From Ampullaceana balthica (Eukaryota > Mollusca > Gastropoda > Lymnaeidae), in the NCBI GenBank assembly GCA_944989445.1, contig CALYLW010000133.1, positions 1,104,829 to 1,168,828 on the forward strand: a DNA stretch of 64,000 nt. The letters are read 5' to 3'. Position numbers and translations under genes: made by a program. The notes beneath the pieces were generated by a model that was not told the origin of the DNA, ran no database searches, and worked only from the letters and a program-made list of their open reading frames with translations. The number at the start of each line of letters is the position of its first letter. Position 1 is the stretch's first letter. Shown one piece after another: positions 45,991 through 57,950 of the stretch.

Positions 45991-46325
45991 ACGAGCAACA
46001 AAGCCCGCCCAAGAACGTTGCGCCACCGTTCGGTGGCATGTTGTAACTCGCCTCCAACAGCCGTCTCGACCGGCCATACATGTGCATCACGTCAAAAATA
46101 CTATTCATTATAGTTAAAATAAATAACTCGTAAAACAGCTTTTTACTTTAAATCCCAACGCGCATAACTCAAAATAAAGTCTTGGAAGAAATACTGCACC
46201 AAAAATAACTCGTTTTGAACGTCCGCGTAACCGTGTTCAATATGATTGGCTGTTGGAGTCATATCTGTTTGAGGGACCAATCGCTATCGATGACCGCACC
46301 GAACATAGACTTTTATTTTATAGGA
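45991..46325 (-). mobile_element. Helitron-like non-autonomous repeat, copy 2
   Basis: Same family as 23774-24112 and 50467-50794. On the minus strand it begins A|TCCTATAAAATAAAAG. Near its 3' end is the perfect hairpin GCCACCGAACGGTGGC (complement at 46018-46036), and it ends GGGCTTTGTTGCTCG|T. No target duplication. Confidence 0.65.
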
Positions 46326-46356
46326 TGTTTCTGTTATGGTCATTTAAAGAGTGTAT

Positions 46357-46383
46357 ACAAAAATTTTTTGGGACACCCTGTAG
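46357..46383 (-). mobile_element. Possible solitary mariner-like terminus
   Basis: The minus strand reads TACAGGGTGTCCCAAAAAAT, resembling the ends of some Tc1/mariner elements, with TA at the outer edge. No partner terminus is found nearby. Confidence 0.25.
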
Positions 46384-46585
46384 ATAGTACCACATTTCCA
46401 CTACAACTACTGATGTAGAGGGTGTGGACGCAGGCAGTATTTTGAAGACCACTACTACCATCTCTTGAGATTCTCATTGAGCTTGAATTGATTCCATCAC
46501 CAGAAAATAAAGCGGGAAATGAAATAAGTTCGCCAAAGATTGATTGAAGACTTGTTTATTGAGTTCCGGAGAGAGACTAGCATTG

Positions 46586-47428
46586 CGCCCATCAGGCCTG
46601 GGACCAAGACTTGCCCATCAGGCCTGGGACCAAGACTTGCCCATCAGGCCTGGGACCAAGACTTGCCCATCAGGCCTGGGACCAAGACTTGCCCATCAGG
46701 CCTGGGACCAAGACTTGCCCATCAGGCCTGGGACCAAGACTTGCCCATCAGGCCTGGGACCAAGACTTGCCCATCAGGCCTGGGACCAAGACTGGCCCAT
46801 CAGGCCTGGGACCAAGACTTGCCCATCAGGCCTGGGACCAAGACTTGCCCATCAGGCCTGGGACCAAGACTTGCCCATCAGGCCTGGGACCAAGACTTGC
46901 CCATCAGGCCTGGGACCAAGACTTGCCCATCAGGCCTGGGACCAAGACTTGCCCATCAGGCCTGGGACCAAGACTTGCCCATCAGGCCTGGGACCAAGAC
47001 TTCCCTATCAGGCCTGGGACCAAGACTTGCCCATCAGGCCTGGGACCAAGACTTGCCCATCAGGCCTGGGACCAAGACTTGCCCATCAGGCCTGGGACCA
47101 AGACTTTCCCATCAGGCCTGGGACCAAGACTTGCCCATCAGGCCTGGGACCAAGACTTGCCCACCAGGCCTGGGACCAAGACTTGCCCATCAGGCCTGGG
47201 ACCAAGACTTGCCCATCAGGCCTGGGACCAAGACTTGCCCATCAGGCCTGGGACCAAGACTTGCCCTATCAGGCCTGGGACCAAGACTTCCCTATCAGGC
47301 CTGGGACCAAGACTTGCCCATCAGGCCTGGGACCAAGACTTGCCCATCAGGCCTGGGACCAAGACTTGCCCATCAGGCCTGGGACCAAGACTTGCCCATC
47401 AGGCCTGGGACCAAGACTTGCCTATCAG
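46586..47428. repeat. 26-bp minisatellite array
   Basis: About 32 nearly identical copies of a 26-bp unit containing CCCATCAGGCCTGGGACCAA then GACTTG. All three plus frames are open as one 26-residue repeat (for example PIRPGTKTCPSGLGPRLAHQ), which explains 280-329 codon frames without coding meaning. Variants TTCCCTATC and TTGCCCTATC cluster at 47000 and 47265-47290. Confidence 0.97.
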
Positions 47429-48489
47429 TTGCCCGTCTTGGCTCCTATCGTAATAAGAACCATGAGCAGCTGGTGCTATCAATGATTTCCTCATCAATTT
47501 CCCGAGTCGCAGTCTGGGAGGTTGCTTGACCAGGAATCTAATGGCAGCTGTTCCTAATGTCGCCTGTCACGCTATAGTTCTTCTGCCCTGCGTCACATCC
47601 TGAACATCTAACGTAATTTTCTCCATAGCAACGTCCCCGGTACATTGCATTAGTTACAACTTTTTCTGCTATGGCTCTGTGTATATTCGAGGATATTTTA
47701 AATTTCTACTTTGGAACTTTGTTAATTTTTATTTCAATTGTTAGATAAACTTAACGCGTTACCACAATATATTTATTACACATAATTTACTTTCCCTTTA
47801 GATCTATATGGATAATAAAACACACAATTCCTTTTAAAGATCGCGATTTTAAATATCTTTATTAGGGGCCTATCGATATGCATATTACGATGTTTTTTTT
47901 TAAACCCGATATGAGTATTTGTTAGGACAAAAACCAGCTGTCATATTTGATGACGTAATTTTTAAATTTATCACTCGTAATTAATTAGTTATACTTAATA
48001 TGTTAGGCTACTGGTTTAATTAAAACAAACGTAAATTAAGAAACAAATTGTACAACTTCATTTGAATTATACGTGTTTGTCGATTACGGTCTTCCGTATA
48101 TTTTTTTATGAACAGTAAAATGTATCTTTAAATGAAGTTTCTGATGTGTTTACAGGTTCCAGTTCACACAATGTGTGACATATCTTTCATGACCTACATA
48201 TGGCTCAAGACAATGCGAACCTGTCCTCTATAAAAATGTGCAAATAAAATTAGGAACTCCTTTTGAACCTTCAACTTTGACTCATAATTAATTTTAACCA
48301 ATAGTTAAATGGCGTTTGCACACGGCCACCTTTTATGAATGAAACAATGAGAAAAAAGAACTAGTAATAGAGTCTAAATGAGGTTGAAGGATGAATGGTT
48401 GCCAATGACAAGTTTGCACACGGTAAATTTTGTTGTTCCATACGAAATGAAATGTTTCAGACATCTGCCATTCTGCGTGCATCTTTGCT
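47429..48489. other. Unique AT-rich sequence
   Basis: No gene or repeat recognised. Confidence 0.5.
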
Positions 48490-48816
48490 ATTAGAGCAAT
48501 TACGGTATACTCGCCATCGGCATCGCTTACACAGTCATTCCGAGTATACGAAAATCGGCCGATACCTAAACAATATCATAACACATAATACATATTAATT
48601 TCTCGGACTCTTTTGGTTCTTTCAATACCGGTATCGGGATCGATATATTAATTTGTCGAGATATTTATAAATCTAAATGATAAATCTTTTTTTTCTGAAT
48701 TTTTTGGGGGGGTCAAAATGTCACTTATTATGAAATATCGGTGATGTCAATATCGGGACCTTTACATGCTACCGATACCGATATTGCCGATATCCTGATA
48801 TCGGTAGATCCCTAAT
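48490..48816. mobile_element. Decayed TIR element rich in CCGATA motifs (tentative)
   Basis: The right end, complement TTAGGGATCTACCGATATC, is followed inward by repeated CCGATA/TATCGG motifs (48495-48570 and 48630-48800). This is similar in style to the TAGGG-ended hAT elements at 22642 and 57539. The left terminus was not found, so the boundary is uncertain. Confidence 0.4.
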
Positions 48817-48844
48817 CTTTATCCCATGACATCGTCCGTTAACA

Positions 48845-49705
48845 GTAGGGGATGGAATTATGGGACTGCAGTAACAAGTCAGTTGTTCTAGGGGCCACGT
48901 AATATTTCGGTTTGGATGGTGGGGCTACTGTAACACGTCATTTGTTCTATGAGCCACTGTAACACGCCATTTGTTCTAGGGGCCACTGTAACACGTCATT
49001 TGTTCTAGGGGCCACGTAATATTTCGACTGGCATGGTGGGGCCACTGTAACACGTCAGTTGTTCTAGGGGCCACTGCAACAGGTCAGTTATTCTAGGGGC
49101 CACGTAATATTTCGGTTTGGATAGTGGGCCACTTAAACACGTCATTTGTTCTAGGAGCAACTGCAACAGGTCAGTTATTCTAGGGGCCACGTAATATTTC
49201 GGTTTGGATAGTGGGCCACTTAAACACGTCCATTGTTCTAGGGGCCACTGCAACAGGTCAGTTGTTATTGGGGCCACGTAATATTTCGGTTTGGATGGTG
49301 GGGCTACTGTAACACTTCATTTGTTCTATGAGCCACTGTAACACGCCATTTGTTCTAGGGGCCACTGTAACACGTCATTTGTTCTAGGGGCCACGTAATA
49401 TTTCGACTGGCATGGTGGGGCCACTGTAACACGTCAGTTGTTCTAGGGGCCACTGCAACAGGTCAGTTATTCTAGGGGCCACGTAATATTTCGGTTTGGA
49501 TAGTGGGCCACTTAAACACGTCCATTGTTCTAGGGGCCACTGCAACAGGTCAGTTGTTATTGGGGCCACGTAATATTTCGGTTTGGATAGTGGGCCACTT
49601 AAACACGTCCATTGTTCTAGGGGCCACTGCAACAGGTCAGTTGTTATTGGGGCCACGTAATATTTAGATTAGGATGGTTGGGCCACTGTAACACGTCAGT
49701 CTCAC
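48845..49705. repeat. Composite ~29/87-bp array with 379-bp duplication
   Basis: Basic ~29-bp unit GCCACTGTAACACGTCATTT plus GTTCTAGGG, organised into ~87-bp blocks punctuated by CCACGTAATATTTCGGTTTG. A 273-bp stretch at 49005-49277 is repeated with few changes at 49384-49656, 379 bp apart. Minus-strand frames of 90 codons in each are by-products. Confidence 0.92.
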
Positions 49706-49936
49706 ACAGATGCTCATGTTAGCTATACGTAGAGGCTTCCGTAGAGGCTTCCGGAACAAATCAGTTGACATGAAGAGGATGACGTTAACACTGAGTCCTT
49801 GTGTAAATGTTGCCGTAACAATTGACGTGGATCTGGTGAAGTGGTGGAACCAAGCAACCAAACGTTTACCCATCATGCTTTGGGTGGGGCGGGGTGGACA
49901 CCTTCTTGCTTGTCATTACTCGCTTCAGATTAGTGT
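49706..49936. other. Unique spacer
   Basis: Contains a short duplication CGTAGAGGCTTC at 49729-49755. No gene. Confidence 0.5.
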
Positions 49937-50195
49937 GAGGCCTGATGGGTTCAAGTGGGAGAGGAGATGGTTGGCACATGGGGCCTGATGGGTTCATGTG
50001 GTAGAGGAGATGGTTGGGACATGGGGCCTGATGGGTTCAAGTGGGAGAGGAGATGGTTGGGACATGGGGCCTGATGGGTTCAAAGGGGAGAGGAGATGGT
50101 TGGGACATGGGGCCTGATGAGTTCAAGTGGGAGAGGAGATGGTTGGGACATGGGGCCTGATGGGTTCAAGTGGGAGAGGAGATGGTTGGGACATT
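49937..50195. repeat. 43-bp minisatellite array
   Basis: Six copies of a unit containing GGGAGAGGAGATGGTTGGGA and CATGGGGCCTGATGGGTTCA. Confidence 0.95.
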
Positions 50196-50466
50196 TTCAT
50201 CGATGGTTTAAACTTGACCAGTCTGAGGAACTGAAGACAGGATTTTTGGTGGTCTGATAGCGCGTGGGTGGGATGGGGTCGGGGAAAATGCGGGAGGCGA
50301 ACCAAAACAAATCTGTTATTCTAGATGATAAGATTCTTGACGCAGACGATAATTTTAGAATTTAGTTTCAATTTGATTTAATCTTCTATCCTTTATCGTC
50401 ATGATTTAAAAAAAAATTCAAGTTGATCATCTCACAGTGTATCTTTTCTGTTCTTTTTATGACATG

Positions 50467-50794
50467 ACGAGCAACAAAGCCCGTCCAAGGACGTTCCGCA
50501 ACCGTTCGGTGGCATGTTGTAACCCCCCCCCCTCCTCCAACAGCCGTCTCGACCACGTCAAAAATACTAATCATTATAGTTAAAATAAATAACTCGTAAA
50601 ACAGAGCTCTTGACTATAAATCCCAACGCGCATAACTCAAAATAAAGTCTTGGAAGAAATACTGCACAAAAAATTACTAGTTTTGAACGTCCGTGTAAAC
50701 GTGTTAAAATATGATTGGCTGTAGGAGTCATGTGTGTCTGAGGGACCAATCGCTATCGATGACCGGACAGAACATTGCCTTTTATTATATAGGA
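50467..50794 (-). mobile_element. Helitron-like non-autonomous repeat, copy 3
   Basis: Third copy of the family. On the minus strand it begins A|TCCTATATAATAAAAG. It has the perfect sub-terminal hairpin CGTCCTTGGACG and ends GGGCTTTGTTGCTCG|T. It carries a C-run (50525-50533) and lacks ~15 bp present in copy 1 around the CATGTGCATCACG motif. No target duplication. Confidence 0.65.
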
Positions 50795-50879
50795 TACTTC
50801 AGACATTTTGTTTAAGGTTTAAGTGGACGAGGAAAACCAATATAAAAATCCTACTTGTTGAAGTAAATCAGCAGCCCTG

Positions 50880-51530
50880 AGCCTAATGCTCTTCATTGGT
50901 CTTCCCGGACCCCCCCCCCTCAGCTCTCTCGCCCCCTAAGGGACCTAACAGCTGAAAGACACCCCCCTCCCGGAACGGTCGCTTCTGAAGCGGGCCGCCT
51001 GGGCATCCGAGACAAAAAGTCAAAAATGCCTCTCACTAAAAGTGACCTCACAAGGAGGGGTGGAATTTTCCCTACTTCGACTCGCTACCACCCCGGGAAA
51101 GCACACGAGTCTCTATGGTTAGGACTGACGCAAAGCGGGGGATCATCAATGACATACCTATGGTGTAACCCCCACTGAAAGGTTTCCTCAGAGTTGGCGT
51201 CCGCTACGTTCTTCGTGGTACCTTTTGCTAATCCGTACTGGCGCTCCTGGCCCTAAACCGGCACCGCCCAATGGTGTTGCTAGTAAAATGAGGGGGGCGA
51301 AACGGTTGCTTCGGAATAACCCGATCCTCAACGGGTACTGTGGTTTTTCATCATCGGCATTGCATCTGATCGTCTGCTTAACATCCGTACAGCGACTGTA
51401 ATCATATATGACTAGCACCTAACACCTAACATATCGGACATCGGCATTGCCTGCAGGAGTTGTCGTTTTCAGGTTGCGGTCAGCTCCGCAACCCTACTCG
51501 TCTGTCGAGCCACGTAGAAGCCAACCCCTT
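50880..51530 (-). other. GC-rich island, possible LINE 5' region
   Basis: About 650 bp of balanced GC content between AT-rich flanks, with C-runs and a short minus frame (51418-51188). The minus-strand text has the look of an untranslated LINE leader, but I found no second copy or coding continuation here. Composition is visible; identity is a guess. Confidence 0.35.
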
Positions 51531-52037
51531 TTCGACATAAGGGAAAACCAATAAACATAAGGATTTGAATGTGAACCTTAGGCTGTGCTTACAGCCTGGT
51601 GTGTCACTTCTTTAATTACATTCCACGCGTTCACGTTTGACTACAGAAAAGAAATGTTATTTACAGTTAATTACAAAATGTAATTCAAAAGTCGTAAGGT
51701 TTAAGGTTATTGCGCCATGCATTTGGACTAACTATTATCAGTGATTGGGAGACGGACGGAAATGTCATTAATTTAATGAATTTTACCCTGGGAAGCAGAA
51801 ATGATTTTAATTTTTCTTTAAACGGAACCTTTAATTTTTAGAAGTCATGTTTAGGCGTTTAAAATTTTTTTTTAAAAAGAATATAAATAATAAAAAATAA
51901 ATTATAAAGATATGTTTGAAAATATGCTATTTGATTGTTGTCAAGTACAGATTGTTAAATGACTTCAATTTTAAAGGGATACTTTTTTAACGCTTTGCTT
52001 ATGGAGAGAAATGTTTGCTAAAATGTATTTGTTGGTC
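51531..52037. other. Unique AT-rich sequence
   Basis: No gene. The bases just before 52061 are diverged versions of the following 54-bp unit. Confidence 0.5.
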
Positions 52038-54168
52038 TTTGATACCATCAACATTTTTTTGCCCTTGACATCATTTACATTCGTTTGGTCTTTGATAAAA
52101 TCATCATTCGTTTTGCCCTTGACATCATTTACATTCGTTTGGTCTTTGATAAAATCATCATTCGTTTTGTCCTTGACATCATTTACATTCGTTTGGTCTT
52201 TGATAAAATCATCATTCGTTTTGTCCTTGACATCATTTACATTCGTTTGGTCTTTGATAAAATCATCATTCGTTTTGTCCTTGACATCATTTACATTCGT
52301 TTGGTCTTTGATAAAATCATCATTCGTTTTGTCCTTGACATCATTTACATTCGTTTGGTCTTTGATAAAATCATCATTCGTTTTGTCCTTGACATCATTT
52401 ACATTCGTTTGGTCTTTGATAAAATCATCATTCGTTTTGTCCTTGACATCATTTACATTCGTTTGGTCTTTGATAAAATCATCATTCGTTTTGTCCTTGA
52501 CATCATTTACATTCGTTTGGTCTTTGATAAAATCATCATTCGTTTTGTCCTTGACATCATTTACATTCGTTTGGTCTTTGATAAAATCATCATTCGTTTT
52601 GTCCTTGACTCATTTACATTCGTTTGGTCTTTGATAAAATCATCATTCGTTTTGTCCTTGACATCATTTACATTCGTTTGGTCTTTGATAAAATCATCAT
52701 TCGTTTTGTCCTTGACATCATTTACATTCGTTTGGTCTTTGATAAAATCATCATTCGTTTTGTCCTTGACATCATTTACATTCGTTTGGTCTTTGATAAA
52801 ATCATCATTCGTTTTGTCCTTGACATCATTTACATTCGTTTGGTCTTTGATAAAATCATCATTCGTTTTGTCCTTGACATCATTTACATTCGTTTGGTCT
52901 TTGATAAAATCATCATTCGTTTTGTCCTTGACTTCATTTACATTCGTTTGGTCTTTGATAAAATCATCATTCGTTTTGTCCTTGACATCATTTACATTCG
53001 TTTGGTCTTTGATAAAATCATCATTCGTTTTGTCCTTGACATCATTTACATTCGTTTGGTCTTTGATAAAATCATCATTCGTTTTGTCCTTGACATCATT
53101 TACATTCGTTTGGTCTTTGATAAAATCATCATTCGTTTTGTCCTTGACATCATTTACATTCGTTTGGTCTTTGATAAAATCATCATTCGTTTTGTCCTTG
53201 ACATCATTTACATTCGTTTGGTCTTTGATAAAATCATCATTCGTTTTGTCCTTGACATCATTTACATTCGTTTGGTCTTTGATAAAATCATCATTCGTTT
53301 TGTCCTTGACATCATTTACATTCGTTTGGTCTTTGATAAAATCATCATTCGTTTTGTCCTTGACATCATTTACATTCGTTTGGTCTTTGATAAAATCATC
53401 ATTCGTTTTGTCCTTGACTTCATTTACATTCGTTTGGTCTTTGATAAAATCATCATTCGTTTTGTCCTTGACATCATTTACATTCGTTTGGTCTTTGATA
53501 AAATCATCATTCGTTTTGTCCTTGACATCATTTACATTCGTTTGGTCTTTGATAAAATCATCATTCGTTTTGTCCTTGACATCATTTACATTCGTTTGGT
53601 CTTTGATAAAATCATCATTCGTTTTGTCCTTGACATCATTTACATTCGTTTGGTCTTTGATAAAATCATCATTCGTTTTGTCCTTGACATCATTTACATT
53701 CGTTTGGTCTTTGATAAAATCATCATTCGTTTTGTCCTTGACATCATTTACATTCGTTTGGTCTTTGATAAAATCATCATTCGTTTTGTCCTTGACATCA
53801 TTTACATTCGTTTGGTCTTTGATAAAATCATCATTCGTTTTGTCCTTGACTCATTTACATTCGTTTGGTCTTTGATAAAATCATCATTCGTTTTGTCCTT
53901 GACATCATTTACATTCGTTTGGTCTTTGATAAAATCATCATTCGTTTTGTCCTTGACATCATTTACATTCGTTTGGTCTTTGATAAAATCATCATTCGTT
54001 TTGTCCTTGACATCATTTACATTCGTTTGGTCTTTGATAAAATCATCATTCGTTTTGTCCTTGACATCATTTACATTCGTTTGGTCTTTGATAAAATCAT
54101 CATTCGTTTTGTCCTTGACATCATTTACATTCGTTTGGTCTTTGATAAAATCATCATTCGTTTTGCTT
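52038..54168. repeat. 54-bp satellite array
   Basis: About 39 copies of a 54-bp unit containing TTACATTCGTTTGGTCTTTG and CATCATTCGTTTTGTCCTTG. Since 54 is a multiple of three, plus frames run for up to 596 codons as 18-residue hydrophobic repeats (SFTFVWSLIKSSFVLSLT). A 1-bp deletion (GACTCATTT) in two units, 1241 bp apart, switches between two open frames. Variant GACTTCATT occurs twice, 486 bp (9 units) apart. Two frames stay open across the array and the only ATG (52011) is in diverged flanking sequence, so coding is unlikely. Confidence 0.97.
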
Positions 54169-55704
54169 TAACTCCAACTGGTTACGTCGCCTGGATACAT
54201 GAGACTATTTGGGACACATGAGACTATTTGGGATACATGAGACTATTTGGGACACATGAGACTATTTGGGACACATGAGACTATTTGGGACACATGAGAC
54301 TATTTGGGATACATGAGACTATTTGGGACACATGAGACTATTTGGGACACATGAGACTATTTGGGACACATGAGACTATTTGGGACACATGAGACTATTT
54401 GGGACACATGAGACTATTTGGGACACATGAGACTATTTGGGACACATGAGACTATTTGGGACACATGAGACTATTTGGGACACATGAGACTATTTGGGAC
54501 ACATGAGACTATTTGGGACACATGAGACTATTTGGGACACATGAGACTATTTGGGATACATGAGACTATTTGGGACACTAGCTTCAGAGATCTGTGTACT
54601 AACAACTGGTTACGTCGCCTGGATACATGAGACTATTTGGGACACATGAGACTATTTGGGACACATGAGACTATTTGGGACACATGAGACTATTTGGGAC
54701 ACATGAGACTATTTGGGACACATGAGACTATTTGGGACACATGAGACTATTTGGGACACATGAGACTATTTGGGACACATGAGACTATTTGGGATACATG
54801 AGACTATTTGGGACACTAGCTTCAGAGATCTGTGTACTAACAACTGGTTACGTCGCCTGGATACATGAGACTATTTGGGACACATGAGACTATTTGGGAC
54901 ACATGAGACTATTTGGGACACATGAGACTATTTGGGACACATGAGACTATTTGGGACACATGAGACTATTTGGGACACATGAGACTATTTGGGACACATG
55001 AGACTATTTGGGACACATGAGACTATTTGGGATACATGAGACTATTTGGGACACATGAGACTATTTGGGACACATGAGACTATTTGGGACACATGAGACT
55101 ATTTGGGACACATGAGACTATTTGGGACACTAGCTTCAGTGATCTGTGTACTAACAACTGGTTACGTCGCCTGGATACATGAGACTATTAGGGACACATG
55201 AGACTATTTGGGACACATGAGACTATTTGGGACACATGAGACTATTTGGGACACATGAGACTATTTGGGACACTAGCTTCAGAGATCTGTGTACTAACAA
55301 CTGGTTACGTCGCCTGGATACATGAGACTATTTGGGACACATGAGACTATTTGGGACACATGAGACTATTTGGGACACATGAGACTATTTGGGACACATG
55401 AGACTATTTGGGACACTAGCTTCAGAGATCTGTGTACTAACAACTGGTTACGTCGCCTGGATACATGAGACTATTTGGGACACATGAGACTATTTGGGAC
55501 ACATGAGACTATTTGGGACACATGAGACTATTTGGGACACATGAGACTATTTGGGACACTAGCTTCAGAGATCTGTGTACTAACAACTGGTTACGTCGCC
55601 TGGATACATGAGACTATTTGGGACACATGAGACTATTTGGGACACATGAGACTATTTGGGACACATGAGACTATTTGGGACACTAGCTTCAGAGATCTGT
55701 GTAG
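54169..55704. repeat. Two-level array: 19-bp units between identical 50-bp segments
   Basis: A 19-bp unit (GGGACACATGAGACTATTT) is iterated in blocks of about 20, 10, 14, 5, 5, 5 and 4 copies. Between blocks lies a conserved ~50-bp segment (ACTAGCTTCAGAGATCTGTG then TACTAACAACTGGTTACGTC and GCCTGGATAC), starting at 54577, 54814, 55129, 55272, 55414, 55558 and 55682. The array directly abuts the 54-bp satellite and begins part-way through that segment. Confidence 0.96.
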
Positions 55705-56168
55705 TAACAGAAACAAAAATTAATGTTAGAAAGAAAAAAGAAAAGAAAAAACAACAACTAAAGAGATTTAGAATATTTTCCCGAAAATTTGATCTAATCC
55801 TTACAGACTTTTCCCCTCAGCGTCGATCCTCCATAAGGGCGTCACTGGCGCGTCTAGAACTCTTAGTGACGCCACAACTTTTGAAGAAGAAAAAATATCT
55901 CCACTTTGTCTGATACTTTGAATTTTGAATGCCAATAATGCCAATCGCATTTATGTGATGCATAATATTGTCACGACCATTGCGTTTGTTTAGTTAGTCC
56001 ACCACGCCGGAGGCAAATGAATTACGTTAATGATTATACGTAATATCGATGTGAAATTTCTTCTTCTTCTTCTTCTTTTCTTTTCTTTTTTTTCTGTATT
56101 TCCTTTTAATAGATAGTAAAAAGTTCTTTAAACCCGCTCAAACCAACGATTTTTGCCAAATCTTGTTT
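55705..56168. other. Unique AT-rich sequence
   Basis: Contains A-rich and TTC-rich tracts (56058-56090) and a hairpin at 55836-55877. No gene. Confidence 0.5.
55836..55877. mobile_element. Decayed relative of the 32235 MITE
   Basis: AGGGCGTCACTGG and TAGTGACGCCAC form an inverted pair very like the termini of the 70-bp MITE at 32235-32304. The outermost bases are lost and no target duplication is visible. Confidence 0.45.
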
Positions 56169-56333
56169 TTGATCCGGCCTTAGTCACGTGTTGTGTTATA
56201 TCTTACCTTGGTCACGTGTTGTGTTTGATCTTACCTTAGTCACGTGTTGTGTTTGATCTTACCTTAGTCACGTGTTGTGTTTGATCTTACCTTAGTCACG
56301 TGTTGTGTTAGATCTGACCTTAGTCGTGTGTTA
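56169..56333. repeat. 28-bp minisatellite array
   Basis: Five to six copies of TTGATCTTACCTTAGTCACG then TGTTGTGT, diverging at the edges. Confidence 0.93.
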
Positions 56334-57042
56334 TTTTTTAACGCAATTCCCCATGGGACACATTGCGTTTATATATTTGAAATGTATGTCCTGTCTGTTC
56401 GAGCTTGCACAAGCAACTACTCCTGAACCATACCAGCGTTCGGGTCTTTTGCAAATATGTTAGAGGTCCCAAGGATGTACACGGGCCAAAAAATTCCCGA
56501 ACAGGTTTACTGGATTTCCTGGAAAATAAAAAAAAATTAAAAATATCCGTATTTTGTCAATTTCTCGCCAACCATAACATCCATCGGGCTGAAACAAACG
56601 CCAAACGATGATAGCTAATAATATTTAGAACAAGAAGGCAATTGTGAAAAATCTCTTTTCGTTTGACTTCCGTAATTTTAGCAGCAATTTATAGATATCA
56701 ATTGTTTTGTTTACTTTCATAATTATTGATTTGAAATGACTTTTAATGTAATCTAGAATGATTTCCCTTGAATAAAAAAGTCGGAAATTCTTTGTTGGAA
56801 ATTGCGTTTAAATACTCATTCGACTTTTTATTACTTGTTTTTTTAAAATCTGGCTTGTGGTTTTTTTTTCCATTTGAAAATCCAATTAAAACTTACTGCT
56901 TTGTTCGCCGGTGAAATTTATTCTCTTGTTTTTCTTACACTTTTCAATTTGACTCGTCAAATGAAATCTCTTCTCTGTCCAATTTATCTTGTTATGAATA
57001 ACGTTCTTCATAATTAAACTCTTCCTTACCCAAATACAGTTT
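56334..57042. other. Unique AT-rich sequence
   Basis: No supported gene. May include unrecognised upstream LINE sequence at its right end. Confidence 0.5.
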
Positions 57043-57448
57043 ACATTCGGTGACCCATCCACCAAAGAAAGCATTGATAAACTAGAAAAAATTCAAAAAA
57101 GAGCTGCCAGATTCATTACATTGAGAATATTCAAAACTGACAAGAATAACACCATTATTTAAATCATTAAACCTTGAAACACTAGATGTTAGAAGAACCA
57201 AGAGCACAGTAGTAATCATACATAAAGCAATTAATTCCAATTTAGAAATACAACACAAAGATAACTTAATACAACCCTCAGATAGACATACGGATAAAAA
57301 CACATTTCTTATTCCGTATGCAAGAACAAACACATACAAATTTTCGTTATTCCTGTCCGGAATTCGGGCGTCAAATGGGTTGCCTGAAGAAACCAGGAAA
57401 TCCAACACTTTATCAACATTTAAATTCCTAATAAAAATGCAGGACTAA
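57043..57448 (+). pseudogene. LINE reverse transcriptase C-terminal remnant (second family)
   Basis: The frame opens as TFGDPSTKESIDKLEKIQKR, then AARF, the conserved (D/K)-x-L-E-x-x-Q-x-R-A-A-R-F motif of the thumb region in jockey/CR1-like reverse transcriptases. A frameshift near 57150 moves the reading to PLFKSLNLETLDVRRTK...NTFLIPYARTNTYKFS, ending GLPEETRKSNTLSTFKFLIK and MQD stop at 57446. The usual W-N-x-L-P near the end reads S-N-G-L-P, so the Trp is lost. It is broken by the frameshift and truncated at the 5' side. Confidence 0.75.
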
Positions 57449-57535
57449 ACACAAACCATAGATAAGCGTAGGACGCAATAATCTTCTGTATAGAAGGAGC
57501 GTCTGTAAACAGATAAGATAAGATAAGACGAGAAT
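57043..57535 (+). mobile_element. LINE 3' fragment with GATAA tail
   Basis: Includes the pseudogene above and a 3' untranslated end with GCAATAATCTTCTGTATA. It finishes in a short microsatellite (AGATAAGATAAGATAAGA at 57511-57529), a tail style seen in CR1/L2-like elements. A second copy of the 3' end lies at 19735-19835. Confidence 0.7.
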
Positions 57536-57538
57536 AAG

Positions 57539-57950
57539 TAGGCCTGGTACTGATTAAAAAAAATTTGTTCGATTTATCGGGAAAAAATAATCGATTAATC
57601 AATTCCGATTAATTATATTTCTATAACGCATATATGGATCCAATTAAGTTGCGATGCATTCCCCTCCTCCTCCCGCGAAATCGGTTAAGTCCCGGTAATT
57701 CCATGGCTCGCCAAATTTTGTGACGTAACACAGCAAATTCGTTTTGCTATGCAAGAAAAAAGGAAGAAAAACCTTTTTGTGGGAAAAATATGTAAGTGAA
57801 AAAAAATATAAGTTATTAATAAATTGGAGAAAGAAATATATAGAAATATTTTCTTAAATTTTAATCGAATTTTAATCGTTCAAATTAATTTTAATCATTC
57901 AAATTTTTAACGATTATTCGATTAATTAATCGTTTATTTCCGCAGCCCTA
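57539..57950. mobile_element. hAT-like element of the TAGGG/ACGATTAAT family
   Basis: The right end complement TAGGGCTGCGGAAATAAACG matches the left end of the element at 22642 (TAGGGATGCGGAAATTAACG). The left end is TAGGCCTGGTACTGATTAAA. Both ends carry ATTAATCG sub-repeats. Flanks agree at only about half of 8 positions, so the target duplication is decayed. No coding remnant. Confidence 0.6.

Noticed and set aside
46540..47529. Three overlapping plus frames of 280-329 codons (Pro/Gly-rich repeats)
   Set aside because: All three frames of the 26-bp repeat are open with the same 26-residue period. No ATG start in unique sequence for the longest one.
54577..55704. CRISPR-like alternation of constant segment and spacers
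   Set aside because: The intervals between the constant segments are themselves iterations of one 19-bp unit, not unique spacers. The context is eukaryotic and there are no cas genes.
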